Below, one piece after another: positions 25,938 through 34,814 of a stretch of DNA of 64,000 bases; positions within the stretch are counted from its first letter, which is position 1; each line of letters opens with the position of its first letter. The stretch covers positions 409,036 through 473,035 of the forward strand of contig NZ_LMEY01000023.1 in assembly GCF_001426665.1 (NCBI RefSeq), written 5' to 3'. This DNA comes from Rhizobium sp. Root1334. Its GTDB lineage: Bacteria; Pseudomonadota; Alphaproteobacteria; Rhizobiales; Rhizobiaceae. The notes beneath the pieces are model-generated. The model worked only from the letters and a program-made list of their open reading frames with translations, searched no databases and was not told the origin of the DNA. Made by a program: the position numbers and the translations under genes.

Positions 25938-27515
25938 ATGATGTTAAAGGCTTTCCTACCGAAGCCCGAGCAGCGGTATGCTGCAATGGGCGCGGTGATC
26001 GGAGCATTGTTTCCGGCAGTTTGTATTTTCTATGACGCTATGATCGCTGATGTTCACGGGGTTTGGGGCAGTGGAATGCTCGCAATTTCAGTTGCTTCAT
26101 TGATCGTCATGCCGCTTGTCTGCGGCCTGTTCTTTTACCAGAGGGGACGTGCGCAAAGCCGCCTGCTGGAAGAACTCGAGTTGCGCCGCAGGACGGAAGA
26201 AAACCTCTCGCGGGTTGTCCACACAGATCAGCTGACGGGTATCGCCAATCGCGTCGCGCTGGAGCGCGATCTTCGCGAACTGCTCACCACCGGATCGATG
26301 CCTCCAGGCCGCACGGCTCTGTTGATGCTCGATCTTGATCGCTTCAAATTCGTAAACGATTCCATGGGGCACGATGCTGGCGATGCGTTGCTTGTCGCGC
26401 TTGGCCAGCGGTTGATCCAAGCAATGTCAGGCATCGCCGCGGTTTATAGGCTGGGCGGAGATGAGTTTGTTATCGTCGTTGCCGGCTCTCCGTCGCAAGG
26501 CAAGCTTGACGATATCTGCATGACCATCAAAGGTCTTTTCATCGAGCCGTTTCAGCTTTCGTCCGCGCAGTTCTGGACGGGCGGGAGCATCGGCGTCGCC
26601 TATATAGAGCCGGAAGACCGGTCAATTTCTGCGGTTCTCAAGCGCGCCGACCTGGCACTCTACAAGGCCAAGGAAATTGCCGGCAACAGCCATATGGTCT
26701 ATGCGCCAGAAATGGCGGAGGAGGCAACGCGCAAAGGCGAGATCGAGTATGATCTTTCCCGCGCATTGGCGGCCGGCGAATTCTATCTGGAATACCAGCC
26801 GATCGTCGGTATCGAGAGCCGCGCGATCCGCTCCTTCGAAGCACTGATTCGCTGGCGCCACCCGGACAAAGGCATCATCCCGCCTGATCATTTCATCGCT
26901 GCTGCCGAAAAGACCGGCCTGATCCTGCCAATCGGAAACTGGGTTTTGAGGACCGCCTGCCTGGAAGCGGCGCGGTGGCCTGCACCAACTGGCGTCGCGG
27001 TCAATGTCGCAGGAGACCAGTTCAAGGACCGCGCTTTCGTTCCCCATGTCAAAGCGTGCCTTGATGAAGCCGGACTTGCTCCAGGCAGGCTCACCATCGA
27101 GGTCACCGAGTCGATCTTCTATGTCGATGCCGATATCATCCGCGAAAGCCTGACTGAACTCCGTGCCTATGGTGTCCGTATCGCGCTTGACGATTTCGGC
27201 ATCGGATTTTCGTCGATCAACAATCTCAGGCGTTTTCCACTCGACCAGCTCAAAGTCGATCGCTCGTTCACCCAGGCGATGCTTGGCAATCAGCGGGATG
27301 CCGAAATCGTCGATATCATCCTACAGCTTGGAAACACGTTCCAGGTGTCGACCACGATAGAGGGTATCGAAACCGAGGGGCAGATGGAATTCGTACGGGC
27401 GCTTGGCGCTTCGGAAGCCCAGGGCTTTCTGATTTCAAGGCCGGTGTCGGCGGAGGGCGCGATTGCCATCCTTCAGCGGGAGCCGGAAAGGCTCGCGGCG
27501 CGGTTAATCGGCTAG
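25938..27515 (+). CDS. Diguanylate cyclase/phosphodiesterase (GGDEF-EAL), membrane-anchored
   Basis: A 525-residue cyclic-di-GMP protein. Two hydrophobic segments at about 15-36 and 45-66 anchor it in the inner membrane, followed by a short helical linker. The GGDEF domain (about 90-255) keeps the intact active site YRLGGDEFVIV. The EAL domain (about 270-515) keeps FEALIRW, IEVTES, LDDFGIGFSS and the glutamate in TIEGIETEG. Both activities therefore appear possible. Such proteins set c-di-GMP levels controlling motility, adhesion and polysaccharide production. No sensor domain such as PAS is recognisable. It is divergent from btaA. Confidence 0.93.
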   Translation: MMLKAFLPKPEQRYAAMGAVIGALFPAVCIFYDAMIADVHGVWGSGMLAISVASLIVMPLVCGLFFYQRGRAQSRLLEELELRRRTEENLSRVVHTDQLTGIANRVALERDLRELLTTGSMPPGRTALLMLDLDRFKFVNDSMGHDAGDALLVALGQRLIQAMSGIAAVYRLGGDEFVIVVAGSPSQGKLDDICMTIKGLFIEPFQLSSAQFWTGGSIGVAYIEPEDRSISAVLKRADLALYKAKEIAGNSHMVYAPEMAEEATRKGEIEYDLSRALAAGEFYLEYQPIVGIESRAIRSFEALIRWRHPDKGIIPPDHFIAAAEKTGLILPIGNWVLRTACLEAARWPAPTGVAVNVAGDQFKDRAFVPHVKACLDEAGLAPGRLTIEVTESIFYVDADIIRESLTELRAYGVRIALDDFGIGFSSINNLRRFPLDQLKVDRSFTQAMLGNQRDAEIVDIILQLGNTFQVSTTIEGIETEGQMEFVRALGASEAQGFLISRPVSAEGAIAILQREPERLAARLIG

Positions 27516-27628
27516 AGCCGGATTGCCCGGACGAGGCTCAAGAAACATGTTTAGCATCAAAGTGATTGCCACAAAGCCTTCCTAAATGCGTGGAATCCTG
27601 TTCTTCTGACACCAGCGAAGCAGGGACG

Positions 27629-28987
27629 ATGTGCATGAAGAGAAAACGGTGGTTCTGGCTCGCAGGCTCGGTATCGGCAGCAGTGGCAGCTGCCGCGGGC
27701 TGGCTTGTCATCATGCCGCCGGATTTGCTGCGGGTCGGTGACGGTTATGCAGCCAAGATCGTCTGCTCCAACGTTTTCATTGCCGACAGGGATGCAAACA
27801 CGGTTCTTGCCGAGGATGTCCAAGCGCCTGGGCATCCGCTTCTGCGCCTGGTGCGGATATCCGTCGATAACATGCGAAAAACAGTCACAGCGCGCATGTT
27901 CGGTTTTGCGGCGCCGGGCCGGGCCATCTATCGTGAGGGGCTTGGCTGCACCAATGTCACCGAGGGCGAATTCGCAGCTTTCCCCGGAAACCGGCAGCTT
28001 CGCCGCCGGGCGCCGCAATCGGATGATGCCAAGCCGTGGCCGGATGGCAGCGGCACCGCCGTCAATCCGGCAGTCCAGACGCTTTTGACCGATCCGCAGC
28101 TTGCAGGCCCTGGCATGCGCGCCATCGTCGTCGTCAAGGATGGCAGGATCGTTGCGGAAAACTACGGCGAGGGTTTTAACAGTGCAACGCCGTTGCTCGG
28201 CTGGTCGATGACCAAGTCGGTGACGGCTGCCCTGATCGGCTTGCGGATCCGCGACGGTCAGATGGCGCTCGACCGGACAGAACTTCTGCCGCAATGGCGT
28301 AACGATCCGCGCAGCCAGATCAAGCTTGCCGATCTCATGGCCATGCAGAGCGGTCTGCAGTTCAACGAGGATTACGGCGATGTGACTGACGTCACGCGCA
28401 TGCTCTATCTGGAAGGCGACATGGCCAATTTCTCGGCGGCCAAGCCGCTGGAGGCAAAGCCAGGCGAGCGTTTCAGCTATTCCAGTGGCACATCGACCAT
28501 TCTGTCGCGGCTTTGGATGGACACCTTCGGCAGCGTGCGCGAGGCACTGACGTTTCCGCGCGCTGCGCTGTTCAGGCCGCTTGGGATGAACAGCGCAGTC
28601 CTGGAGCCGGATGCGCATGGCACCTTTGTCGGCTCGTCCTATATGTATGCGACAGCGCGGGACTGGGCTCGGTTTGGCCTCTTCCTCCTGCAGAATGGCA
28701 GCTGGAACGGTGAACAATTGTTGCCGCAGGACTTTGTCAATTACATGCGCACGCCAACCCAGGCATCGGGCGGACGCTACGGGGCAGGGCAGGTCTGGAC
28801 AAAGTTCGGAAGTGACGGCGGGCCGCCTTTGCCCGGTGATGCCTACTGGCTGCAGGGGCATGACGGTCAGACCGTGATGCTGGTACCGTCGCTTGGCCTA
28901 GCGGTCGTCCGGCTGGGGCTGACGCCGTCGCGCAGTGGCTATGATGTGCGCCAGCTGCAGGCCAAAATAGTAGAAGCGGTCAACTGA
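27629..28987 (+). CDS. Serine hydrolase of the beta-lactamase/class C family
   Basis: A 452-residue protein with one N-terminal membrane segment (FWLAGSVSAAVAAAAGWLVI), so the body is probably periplasmic and membrane-attached. The catalytic motif SMTK lies at 193-196 (GWSMTKS). The FSYSSGTSTIL segment supplies the tyrosine motif, and QGHDGQTV corresponds to the HxG/KTG box near the C terminus. This is the Beta-lactamase (EstB/AmpC-like) fold, used by esterases, D-aminopeptidases and penicillin-binding proteins; resistance activity should not be assumed. The start at 27629 follows AGGGACG. It could be an envelope or polymer hydrolase; the substrate is unknown. Confidence 0.85.
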   Translation: MCMKRKRWFWLAGSVSAAVAAAAGWLVIMPPDLLRVGDGYAAKIVCSNVFIADRDANTVLAEDVQAPGHPLLRLVRISVDNMRKTVTARMFGFAAPGRAIYREGLGCTNVTEGEFAAFPGNRQLRRRAPQSDDAKPWPDGSGTAVNPAVQTLLTDPQLAGPGMRAIVVVKDGRIVAENYGEGFNSATPLLGWSMTKSVTAALIGLRIRDGQMALDRTELLPQWRNDPRSQIKLADLMAMQSGLQFNEDYGDVTDVTRMLYLEGDMANFSAAKPLEAKPGERFSYSSGTSTILSRLWMDTFGSVREALTFPRAALFRPLGMNSAVLEPDAHGTFVGSSYMYATARDWARFGLFLLQNGSWNGEQLLPQDFVNYMRTPTQASGGRYGAGQVWTKFGSDGGPPLPGDAYWLQGHDGQTVMLVPSLGLAVVRLGLTPSRSGYDVRQLQAKIVEAVN

Positions 28988-29046
28988 CCGCTTCCAAGCT
29001 TGAAATCACTAAAGTTGAAACATGATAAGGAGAGGCCGGCCCGGCC

Positions 29047-30003
29047 TTACTTCATGCCAAGCGTTTCAAGCAGGCCCTTGCGCTTGGCGTGGTAATAGTA
29101 GCCGCTGGCATAGAGCTTGACGGCGCCGTCGTTCTGGTTGTCGGCCACCATCCAGGCACCGGCCAGATATTTCGTCGCATATTTCAGGTTGGTTTCGGCA
29201 TCGAACAGGCCTTCGGCGGGGCCTTCGTAGCCAAGCCCCTTGGCCGTGTTGTAACGGATCTGCATCAGGCCGTAATTGCCGGCATGGTAAGCGCGCGGAT
29301 TGTAGGTGCTCTCGCGCTTGACGACGCGGTGGACCAATTCTTCCGGAATATTGTTGAGCTTGGCGTAATAGGCGATCAGGCGGTCGAGTTCCGGGCGCGA
29401 ACTTGTCGGCTTTTCCGTGATGCCCAAGGACGCCGGTATCGACTTTGCCATCGCATAGGCGCTGGCGCCGATCGATGGCTTGGCCATCGGGACGATCATG
29501 CGCTTGGCGACCAAGGTTTCCAGACCGACCGGCTCGCCAGTATCGAAATCCGATTCCATCGCCGCCATCATCATGCCCTCTGGAATCTGGGGCATGCGAT
29601 CGGACTTCGCCGAAACCATGGTGTTGGCCGTGTCCGGCAGGACGGCTGCTGTTGCCGCCTGAGCGGCTGCAGATGTCTGGGGAGCCACCAGTGCATTGGC
29701 GGCCACTGCAGGTGTTTCAGTCTGGTTGGTCGCGGCAACCTGGGTCGCTGCCGTCTCACCGGGCTTCATCATGGCTGTTTCGGCTGCCAGTGCTGCGGTC
29801 GTTGCAGCGACGCCATCCGGTGCCGGCAGAGCGTAAGCCGTCATTTCCGTTCCGGGCTTGGGCAGCGGCGTGACCGTCTGCACCGCCATCAGCTGTTCCA
29901 TCGGTGTCCGCTCGATGCTCGAGCAACCGCTGACAAGCGAGGCCGAGATCAGGGCACAGGCCGTAACAGCCGGTTTTGAAACGGAAAAACGGAAATTCGC
30001 CAT
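29047..30003 (-). CDS. Lytic transglycosylase (SLT domain), lipoprotein
   Basis: A 318-residue protein. The lipobox SLVSGC places the lipidated residue at Cys27. Residues about 40-195 are an Ala/Thr/Val-rich low-complexity spacer, and about 200-318 an SLT domain with catalytic Glu in VVKRESTYNPRAYHAGNYGL and the LMQIRYNTAKGLGY block. It cleaves peptidoglycan glycan strands from an outer-membrane or inner-membrane anchor. The low-complexity spacer presumably lets the enzyme reach the wall. The end lies about 60 bases from the convergent serine hydrolase gene. Confidence 0.9.
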   Translation of the reverse strand: MANFRFSVSKPAVTACALISASLVSGCSSIERTPMEQLMAVQTVTPLPKPGTEMTAYALPAPDGVAATTAALAAETAMMKPGETAATQVAATNQTETPAVAANALVAPQTSAAAQAATAAVLPDTANTMVSAKSDRMPQIPEGMMMAAMESDFDTGEPVGLETLVAKRMIVPMAKPSIGASAYAMAKSIPASLGITEKPTSSRPELDRLIAYYAKLNNIPEELVHRVVKRESTYNPRAYHAGNYGLMQIRYNTAKGLGYEGPAEGLFDAETNLKYATKYLAGAWMVADNQNDGAVKLYASGYYYHAKRKGLLETLGMK

Positions 30004-30120
30004 GCTGTCACTTTCGTGCTGTCAGGCCACAGGGCCCTATGCAAATCAGCAGCCAGAGGCCACCATGCGCCGGATGTCATTAACCTATGAGACGCTGAAC
30101 CGCAAGCGCGGGACGTCTTT

Positions 30121-30756
30121 TCAGGCGCCGGCGCGCCGCAAGCCCGCTGTTAGAAGGCCCGCGCCGATCAAAAGCGACCCGCCCGTGCGGTTGACGATGG
30201 CCTGAACTTTGGGCTTTCGAATCGTCTGGCGCGCAGCCGATGCCATCAGTGCATAGAGCGTGGCGTTGAGCGTTGCGAGCACCAGAAATGTGGTTTCAAA
30301 GATCAGCATCTGGTTGAACAGCGGGCGGCTGAGATCGAGAAACTGCGGCAGGAAAGCGACGAAGAACACAATGCTTTTCGGATTAAGGGCGGTGACCACA
30401 TAAGTGTGCAGGAATATCCGCAGCGGCTTTTCTGCGGGTACCGACAGGGTGCCATCGGCAGCCTCGGTTGCGATCGGCGCACGCCAGAGCTTGATTCCGA
30501 GCCAGATCAGGTAGGCGGCGCCAACCCATTTCAGGACGGTGAAAATTGTTGCAGATGTGGCCAGCAGTGCGCCGAGCCCAAGCATCGAGGCCGTCATTGC
30601 GGTGAAGTCGCCCAGCGCCACGCCGGCGACCGTCGCGCTTGCGACCTTTCGCCCATGCCCGAGCGCATAGGAGATGACCAGAAGAATGGTCGGACCGGGA
30701 ATGGCGAGAAGAATGGAGGAGGCGGCGACAAAGGCCAGCCAGTGTTCGATCGACAT
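30121..30756 (-). CDS. LysE/RhtB-family exporter
   Basis: A 211-residue six-segment membrane protein, the usual LysE/RhtB length. The N terminus LAIPGPTILLVISYALGHGR carries the PGP motif of the family, and TALNPKSIVFFVAFLPQFL the NPK block. These proteins export amino acids or similar compounds. The start at 30756 (MSIEHW) is favoured because CGGAG lies eight bases upstream; a TTG at 30819 is possible but has no ribosome site. That ribosome site is buried in a perfect 13-bp hairpin, so translation may be regulated by leader folding. Substrate unknown. Confidence 0.87.
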   Translation of the reverse strand: MSIEHWLAFVAASSILLAIPGPTILLVISYALGHGRKVASATVAGVALGDFTAMTASMLGLGALLATSATIFTVLKWVGAAYLIWLGIKLWRAPIATEAADGTLSVPAEKPLRIFLHTYVVTALNPKSIVFFVAFLPQFLDLSRPLFNQMLIFETTFLVLATLNATLYALMASAARQTIRKPKVQAIVNRTGGSLLIGAGLLTAGLRRAGA

Positions 30757-30760
30757 GAAA

Positions 30761-30816
30761 ACGGCTCCGTTTGGACTTGGCGTTCGATCGAGGAAGCCAT
30801 GCGCAAACGGAGCCGT
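30761..30816 (-). promoter_or_regulatory. Leader hairpin masking the Shine-Dalgarno of the LysE-type gene
   Basis: In the message, ACGGCTCCGTTTG (30816 to 30804) pairs perfectly with CAAACGGAGCCGT (30773 to 30761) across a 30-base loop. The second arm contains the CGGAG ribosome site, and the ATG follows four bases after it. This looks like a translational switch; a T4 run after the arm would also allow weak termination. Confidence 0.6.
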
Positions 30817-30840
30817 CAATAGGCGTTTATAAGCCGGATA

Positions 30841-32055
30841 TCAGTTTGCCGGCGACCATTTCTGGCCGATCACATCCATGACCTCTCCGAACCATTTGAC
30901 CGAGGTGTCGAAATGCTTGCCGCCACGAATGCGCGGGAATTCGATTGTCCGCAGCTTGCCGCCTTGATCTTCGTCATGGCCGGTGACGCCGGAGACCTTG
31001 TTCAGGGCGCTTTCGACGGCAAGATCGACCATGCCCTGGATGAGGCGCAGGTCGTCGGCATTCGCCGGTGCGGAGCGGGCATAGTAGCCGGACTTCTGCA
31101 CCATCGACCGTTCGGCGCCGAGGAGGGCTGCGAACTGCTTGGAGAACCAGCCGCCGACATTGATCGTGTCGATTTTCACGTGACCGAAGGCGTCGCGCTT
31201 GACGGCTTCACCGGCTGCTTCGCGCTCTGCAACGACGGCATCGAGGCAGGCGCCTTCCGAGACGAACAGGGTGACGAAACCTGTCTTGTCCATGATGGCG
31301 CGCAGCCGTTCGGCTTCGGTTTCCAGATTGAAAGCGGTCTCGGGCAGATAGAGGCCGTCGATATTTTTCATCTGACGGTTCATCATGAAACCATCGACGA
31401 ATTCCCGGTCGTCGATATGCTGGATATAGGAACGGGCGGTCGCTGCTGTCAGCCAGCCGCAGTGGCGGCCCATGACTTCGTGGACGACGAGCGTGCGCGG
31501 TGCGGCACTTTGTTCGTTGCTGACATTGTCGAAGAACTTTGCGCCGTATTCGGCGGCAGTCCAGGCGCCGAGCGACTGGCGGATCGGCACGACGTCGTTA
31601 TCGACGGTCTTCGGCAGGCCGACGACGGTGAGGTTGTAGCCGTTGGCGCCGAGATAGGCGGCAAGGTCGGCCGCCGTCGTGTTGGTGTCGTCGCCGCCGA
31701 TTGTGTGAAGGATGGTGATGCCGTCGTCGGCCAACCGTTCGGCTGCGACGCGCAACGGGTTCTGGCCTTCCTTGACCAGGCCCCGCTTGATGCAATCGGC
31801 CGTGTTGGTCAGCTTCACCCGGCTATTGCCGATCGGCGAACCGCCGTGACGGTGCAGGATATGCGCCTTTTCGCGCATATCGCGGGTGATTTCGATGCGA
31901 TCGGCCAGCAGCAGGCCCTGATAGCCGGAGCGATAGGCTACCAATTCGATATCGGGCGCAATGTCGGTATAGCGCTCGATCAGGCCGCCCACGGCAGAGG
32001 ATAGGCATGGCGCGAGCCCGCCTGCGGTCAGCATTGCAACTTTCTGTTTGGCCAT
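30841..32055 (-). CDS. pfp: Pyrophosphate-dependent 6-phosphofructokinase
   Basis: A 404-residue phosphofructokinase. The HTIGGDDTNTTA motif, with Asp where ATP-dependent enzymes have Gly (GGDG), and PKTVDNDV indicate use of pyrophosphate as phosphoryl donor. The segment MGRHCGWLTAATA is the usual fructose-6-phosphate region. The reaction is reversible, interconverting fructose-6-phosphate and fructose-1,6-bisphosphate; in rhizobia, which mostly use Entner-Doudoroff and pentose-phosphate routes, it may favour gluconeogenic or pyrophosphate-balancing flux. The ATG at 32055 follows GAGGAGGACTCC. Confidence 0.92.
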   Translation of the reverse strand: MAKQKVAMLTAGGLAPCLSSAVGGLIERYTDIAPDIELVAYRSGYQGLLLADRIEITRDMREKAHILHRHGGSPIGNSRVKLTNTADCIKRGLVKEGQNPLRVAAERLADDGITILHTIGGDDTNTTAADLAAYLGANGYNLTVVGLPKTVDNDVVPIRQSLGAWTAAEYGAKFFDNVSNEQSAAPRTLVVHEVMGRHCGWLTAATARSYIQHIDDREFVDGFMMNRQMKNIDGLYLPETAFNLETEAERLRAIMDKTGFVTLFVSEGACLDAVVAEREAAGEAVKRDAFGHVKIDTINVGGWFSKQFAALLGAERSMVQKSGYYARSAPANADDLRLIQGMVDLAVESALNKVSGVTGHDEDQGGKLRTIEFPRIRGGKHFDTSVKWFGEVMDVIGQKWSPAN

Positions 32056-32154
32056 GGAGTCCTCCTCGGGGATTGCGGCAAGATCGTTCGGGGTCTCTCT
32101 AGCGCAATTCCCATGGAAGTTAAATGACATGCTGCATGTATGGCGGTGGACGGA

Positions 32155-33030
32155 TCAGGCGATCCGCGCTTTTCGTCCGAGCCAGACGATCAGGGCAACG
32201 GCAATGGCAAAGCCAATTGTCGAGGGGCTGATCACTTCACCGAGCAGGACGGCGGAGACGGCGAGCGTGACGAATGTTTGCAGCAGTTGCACCTGCGCCA
32301 CCCGCGCGATACCGCCGAGCGCCAGCCCGGCATTCCAGAAGATGAAACCGGCAAACATCGACATCAGGCCGAGATAGGAGAGGGCGCCGAGTTCGGCAGC
32401 CGTTGGAGCTTGAATTCCATCCTTCATCACCAACAGCGTGGCAACGACGGAGAGCGGTGCGGTGATGACCAGCGCCCAGGAAATCACCTCCCATCCCGGG
32501 ATGATCCGCGAGACCTTGGCCGACAAGACATAGCCGAGCGACGCGGTGATGGCGGCGAGAAAGAGCCATGCGTCGCCGGCCTGCAGGTGAAAGCCACTTT
32601 CGCGGATGGAGAAGAACACCACCAGTGCCGCACCGGCAAGGCCATAGGCCCAGAAGGCCGCACCCGGCCGCTCGCCATCGACAAGGGAGGCGAAGATCGA
32701 GGTCAAGAGCGGCAGGATTCCGAGGATGACGCCGCCATGGCTGGCAGGAATGGTCTGCATCGCTGTGGTGGAGAAAATGGGGAAACCGTAGACTACGCAG
32801 ATGCCAGCGCCGAGCAGAATTGTGCCCTGTCCTTTTGGCCATCGCCTGCGCATCACGAGCAATGTTAGTCCGGCAGCGATCGAGGCAATGACGGCGCGGC
32901 CGAAGGTGATGAAGAAGGGGGAAAAGCCGCCAAGTGCGATGTGGGTCATCGGCAGGGTGACGCCGAAGATGATGACGCCGATCAGGCCAAGTGCCATGCC
33001 CATGGCCTGCGGGTGGGTGGAAATACGCAT
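32155..33030 (-). CDS. DMT-superfamily (EamA) transporter
   Basis: A 291-residue ten-segment membrane protein of two EamA repeats. The first repeat opens with LGLIGVIIFGVTLPMTHIAL and the second ends in AVSAVLLGEVISPSTIGFAI, with the conserved LGE. Probable small-molecule exporter of unknown substrate. The start at 33030 has GGAG eight bases upstream, so the longer ORF is rejected. Third EamA gene in the window, ending 99 bases before pfp on the same strand. Confidence 0.83.
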   Translation of the reverse strand: MRISTHPQAMGMALGLIGVIIFGVTLPMTHIALGGFSPFFITFGRAVIASIAAGLTLLVMRRRWPKGQGTILLGAGICVVYGFPIFSTTAMQTIPASHGGVILGILPLLTSIFASLVDGERPGAAFWAYGLAGAALVVFFSIRESGFHLQAGDAWLFLAAITASLGYVLSAKVSRIIPGWEVISWALVITAPLSVVATLLVMKDGIQAPTAAELGALSYLGLMSMFAGFIFWNAGLALGGIARVAQVQLLQTFVTLAVSAVLLGEVISPSTIGFAIAVALIVWLGRKARIA

Positions 33031-33345
33031 CGGAACTCCAACGGAACGTGGGTTGTCCGGTCGCACCTTGCCTGGTTCGAAGCCAAATTCATTTGCATGA
33101 TTGGACGATCACGACAACGAATGCTATAATAGTGAGGTGCCATCACAAATTCGTCATTTCAGTCTGATCCGCGGCTCTGGCGCCTTGCAATCCGCGCCAA
33201 CATCTGGTCATGCTGGTTGGTGAGCTGCATGATTGTCGTGGCGGCACAGCCGTGCGAGCCGCCTTGCATTTGCGCATGGACGCACTGCCCGTGCCATTTC
33301 CACTTCAAATACGTGGATCAGCCAACTATGGGAAAGAACGTGCCT
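33031..33345. other. Intergenic region with promoter and Cys/His-rich leader
   Basis: A 315-base stretch between divergent genes. It contains a good sigma-70-like promoter (33101-33130) facing right. From 33217 an open frame runs without stop into the djlA-like gene and would encode a Cys/His-rich segment, but it lacks a ribosome site. Confidence 0.5.
33101..33130 (+). promoter_or_regulatory. Sigma-70-like promoter for the djlA-like/amidase operon
   Basis: A perfect TATAAT (33125-33130) with TTGGAC (33101-33106) 18 bases upstream. The predicted transcript start near 33137 leaves an approximately 210-base leader before the ATG at 33346. Confidence 0.55.
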
Positions 33346-34053
33346 ATGTCATTCTGGGATAGCATCCTCAGCATCGTCACCGCGACGGGCAATGCGCTCG
33401 CCGGTGTGATTGAAGCTGTGCGGACGCTGTTTGAAGGCGATCCGGAAACGCGCCGAAAGGTGGCGTTTTCCGTTGCCATGATCGCGCTGTCCGCCAAGAT
33501 GGCAAAGGCCGACGGTATCGTCACCGAGGCCGAAGTGTCGGCATTCCGCGATATCTTCAAGTTTCCCGACGACCAGGCACAGAATGTCGCCCGGCTCTAC
33601 AATCTGGCCCGTCAGGACGTCGCCGGCTACGAGGCCTATGCCGAAAAGCTCGCTTCGCTTTGCGTGTCCTGCGATCAAAATTGCCCCGTGCTGGAAGACA
33701 TCATCGACGGGCTCTTCCATATCGCCAAGTCCGACGGTGCCGTTCATGAGAAGGAATTGAACTTTCTCACGCGCGTTGCCGAGATCTTCCACATGAAGGA
33801 AGAGCGCTTTCAGGAGATTATGGCCCGCCACATTCATAGCGCCGGCGCCGATCCGTACAAAATCCTTGGCGTCTCGCCGAAGGACGATTTTGCGATCATC
33901 CGCAAGCGCTACCGTGTGCTGGTGTCGGAAAACCATCCGGACGTTCTGGTTGCCCGGGGCGTGCCGCAAGAACTGCAGGCGATCGCCAATGATCGCATGG
34001 CTGAACTCAATGCCGCCTATGAGGCGATCGAGAAAGAACGCCGCGCCGCATGA
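33346..34053 (+). CDS. DjlA-like co-chaperone with TerB and J domains
   Basis: A 235-residue protein. Residues about 35-165 form a TerB-like helical domain (AKADGIVTEAEVSAF and a second AKSDGAVHEKELNFL acidic repeat). Residues about 170-232 form a J domain, with DPYKILGVSPKDD and the essential HPD in ENHPDVLVARG. J domains stimulate DnaK ATPase; DjlA-type proteins act at the inner membrane in envelope stress. The N-terminal segment is only weakly hydrophobic (SILSIVTATGNALAGVIEAV). Its start at 33346 is chosen for GGAAAG upstream. It overlaps the amidase gene as ATGA, so co-expression is likely. Confidence 0.87.
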   Translation: MSFWDSILSIVTATGNALAGVIEAVRTLFEGDPETRRKVAFSVAMIALSAKMAKADGIVTEAEVSAFRDIFKFPDDQAQNVARLYNLARQDVAGYEAYAEKLASLCVSCDQNCPVLEDIIDGLFHIAKSDGAVHEKELNFLTRVAEIFHMKEERFQEIMARHIHSAGADPYKILGVSPKDDFAIIRKRYRVLVSENHPDVLVARGVPQELQAIANDRMAELNAAYEAIEKERRAA

Positions 34054-34814
34054 CGGACTTCGCCTGTGACTACCCCACAGCACGTTTCGTGCCATCGCCC
34101 AATCATGGCGAAAGGGCAGGCGGGCTGAAGCCCGACATGATCATCCTGCATTATACCGGCATGGAGACGGCGGCTGCAGCCCTCGATTGGCTCTGCCGCG
34201 ACGAAAGCCAGGTTTCCAGTCACTATTTCGTCCATGAGGATGGCCGTGTCGATCAGCTGGTTGCAGAGGATCGCCGCGCCTGGCATGCGGGCAAGAGCAG
34301 CTGGAAGGGCGAGACCGACATCAACTCGCGCTCGATCGGCATCGAAATCGCCAATGCCGGCCATCCCGGCGGGCTGCCGGATTTCCCCTCCATACAGATT
34401 GATGCGGTCGTTGAACTGTGTCGAAATTGCGGCGAGCGGTGGTCGATAACCCCGGAAAGGGTGCTGGCTCACAGCGATATCGCCCCTATTCGCAAGGTTG
34501 ATCCAGGAGAAAAATTTCCTTGGGAACGGCTGCATACCGGCGGCGTCGGGCATTGGGTTCCACCGGCCCCGATCGGTGGCGGTCGATTTTTCCAGCGTGG
34601 CGATCAGGGCCAGCCTGTCGAGGCTGTGCAGACTATGCTGTCGCTCTATGGCTACGGAATTGAAGTGACAGGCGTTTTCTGCGAGAAAACCGAAGGTGCG
34701 GTGGCCGCGTTCCAGCGGCATTTCCGTCCAGCGCAGGTCGATGGCATCGCCGATATTTCGACGCTGGACACGCTGCACAGGCTGCTCTCGACCCTGCCGG
34801 ATTTCAGCCGCTGA
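34050..34814 (+). CDS. N-acetylmuramoyl-L-alanine amidase (Amidase_2, AmpD/AmiD-like) with PG-binding domain
   Basis: A 254-residue zinc amidase. Zinc ligands are His34 (IILHYTG) and the His/Asp of VLAHSDIAPIRKVDPG; the AWHAGKSSWKG and IGIEIANAG blocks are standard. The C-terminal 65 residues are a PG_binding_1 domain (VQTMLSLYGYGIEVTG). It cleaves the bond between MurNAc or anhydroMurNAc and L-Ala. No signal peptide is visible, which favours cytoplasmic muropeptide recycling (AmpD-like), although the wall-binding domain is more usual for periplasmic AmiD; localisation is unsettled. Translation is coupled to the djlA-like gene. Confidence 0.88.
   Translation: MTDFACDYPTARFVPSPNHGERAGGLKPDMIILHYTGMETAAAALDWLCRDESQVSSHYFVHEDGRVDQLVAEDRRAWHAGKSSWKGETDINSRSIGIEIANAGHPGGLPDFPSIQIDAVVELCRNCGERWSITPERVLAHSDIAPIRKVDPGEKFPWERLHTGGVGHWVPPAPIGGGRFFQRGDQGQPVEAVQTMLSLYGYGIEVTGVFCEKTEGAVAAFQRHFRPAQVDGIADISTLDTLHRLLSTLPDFSR

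Noticed and set aside
29033-29047. AGGCCGG-C-CCGGCCT palindrome at the end of the SLT lipoprotein gene
   Set aside because: The one-base centre cannot form a hairpin loop, and there is no T tract; it overlaps coding sequence and is probably chance.
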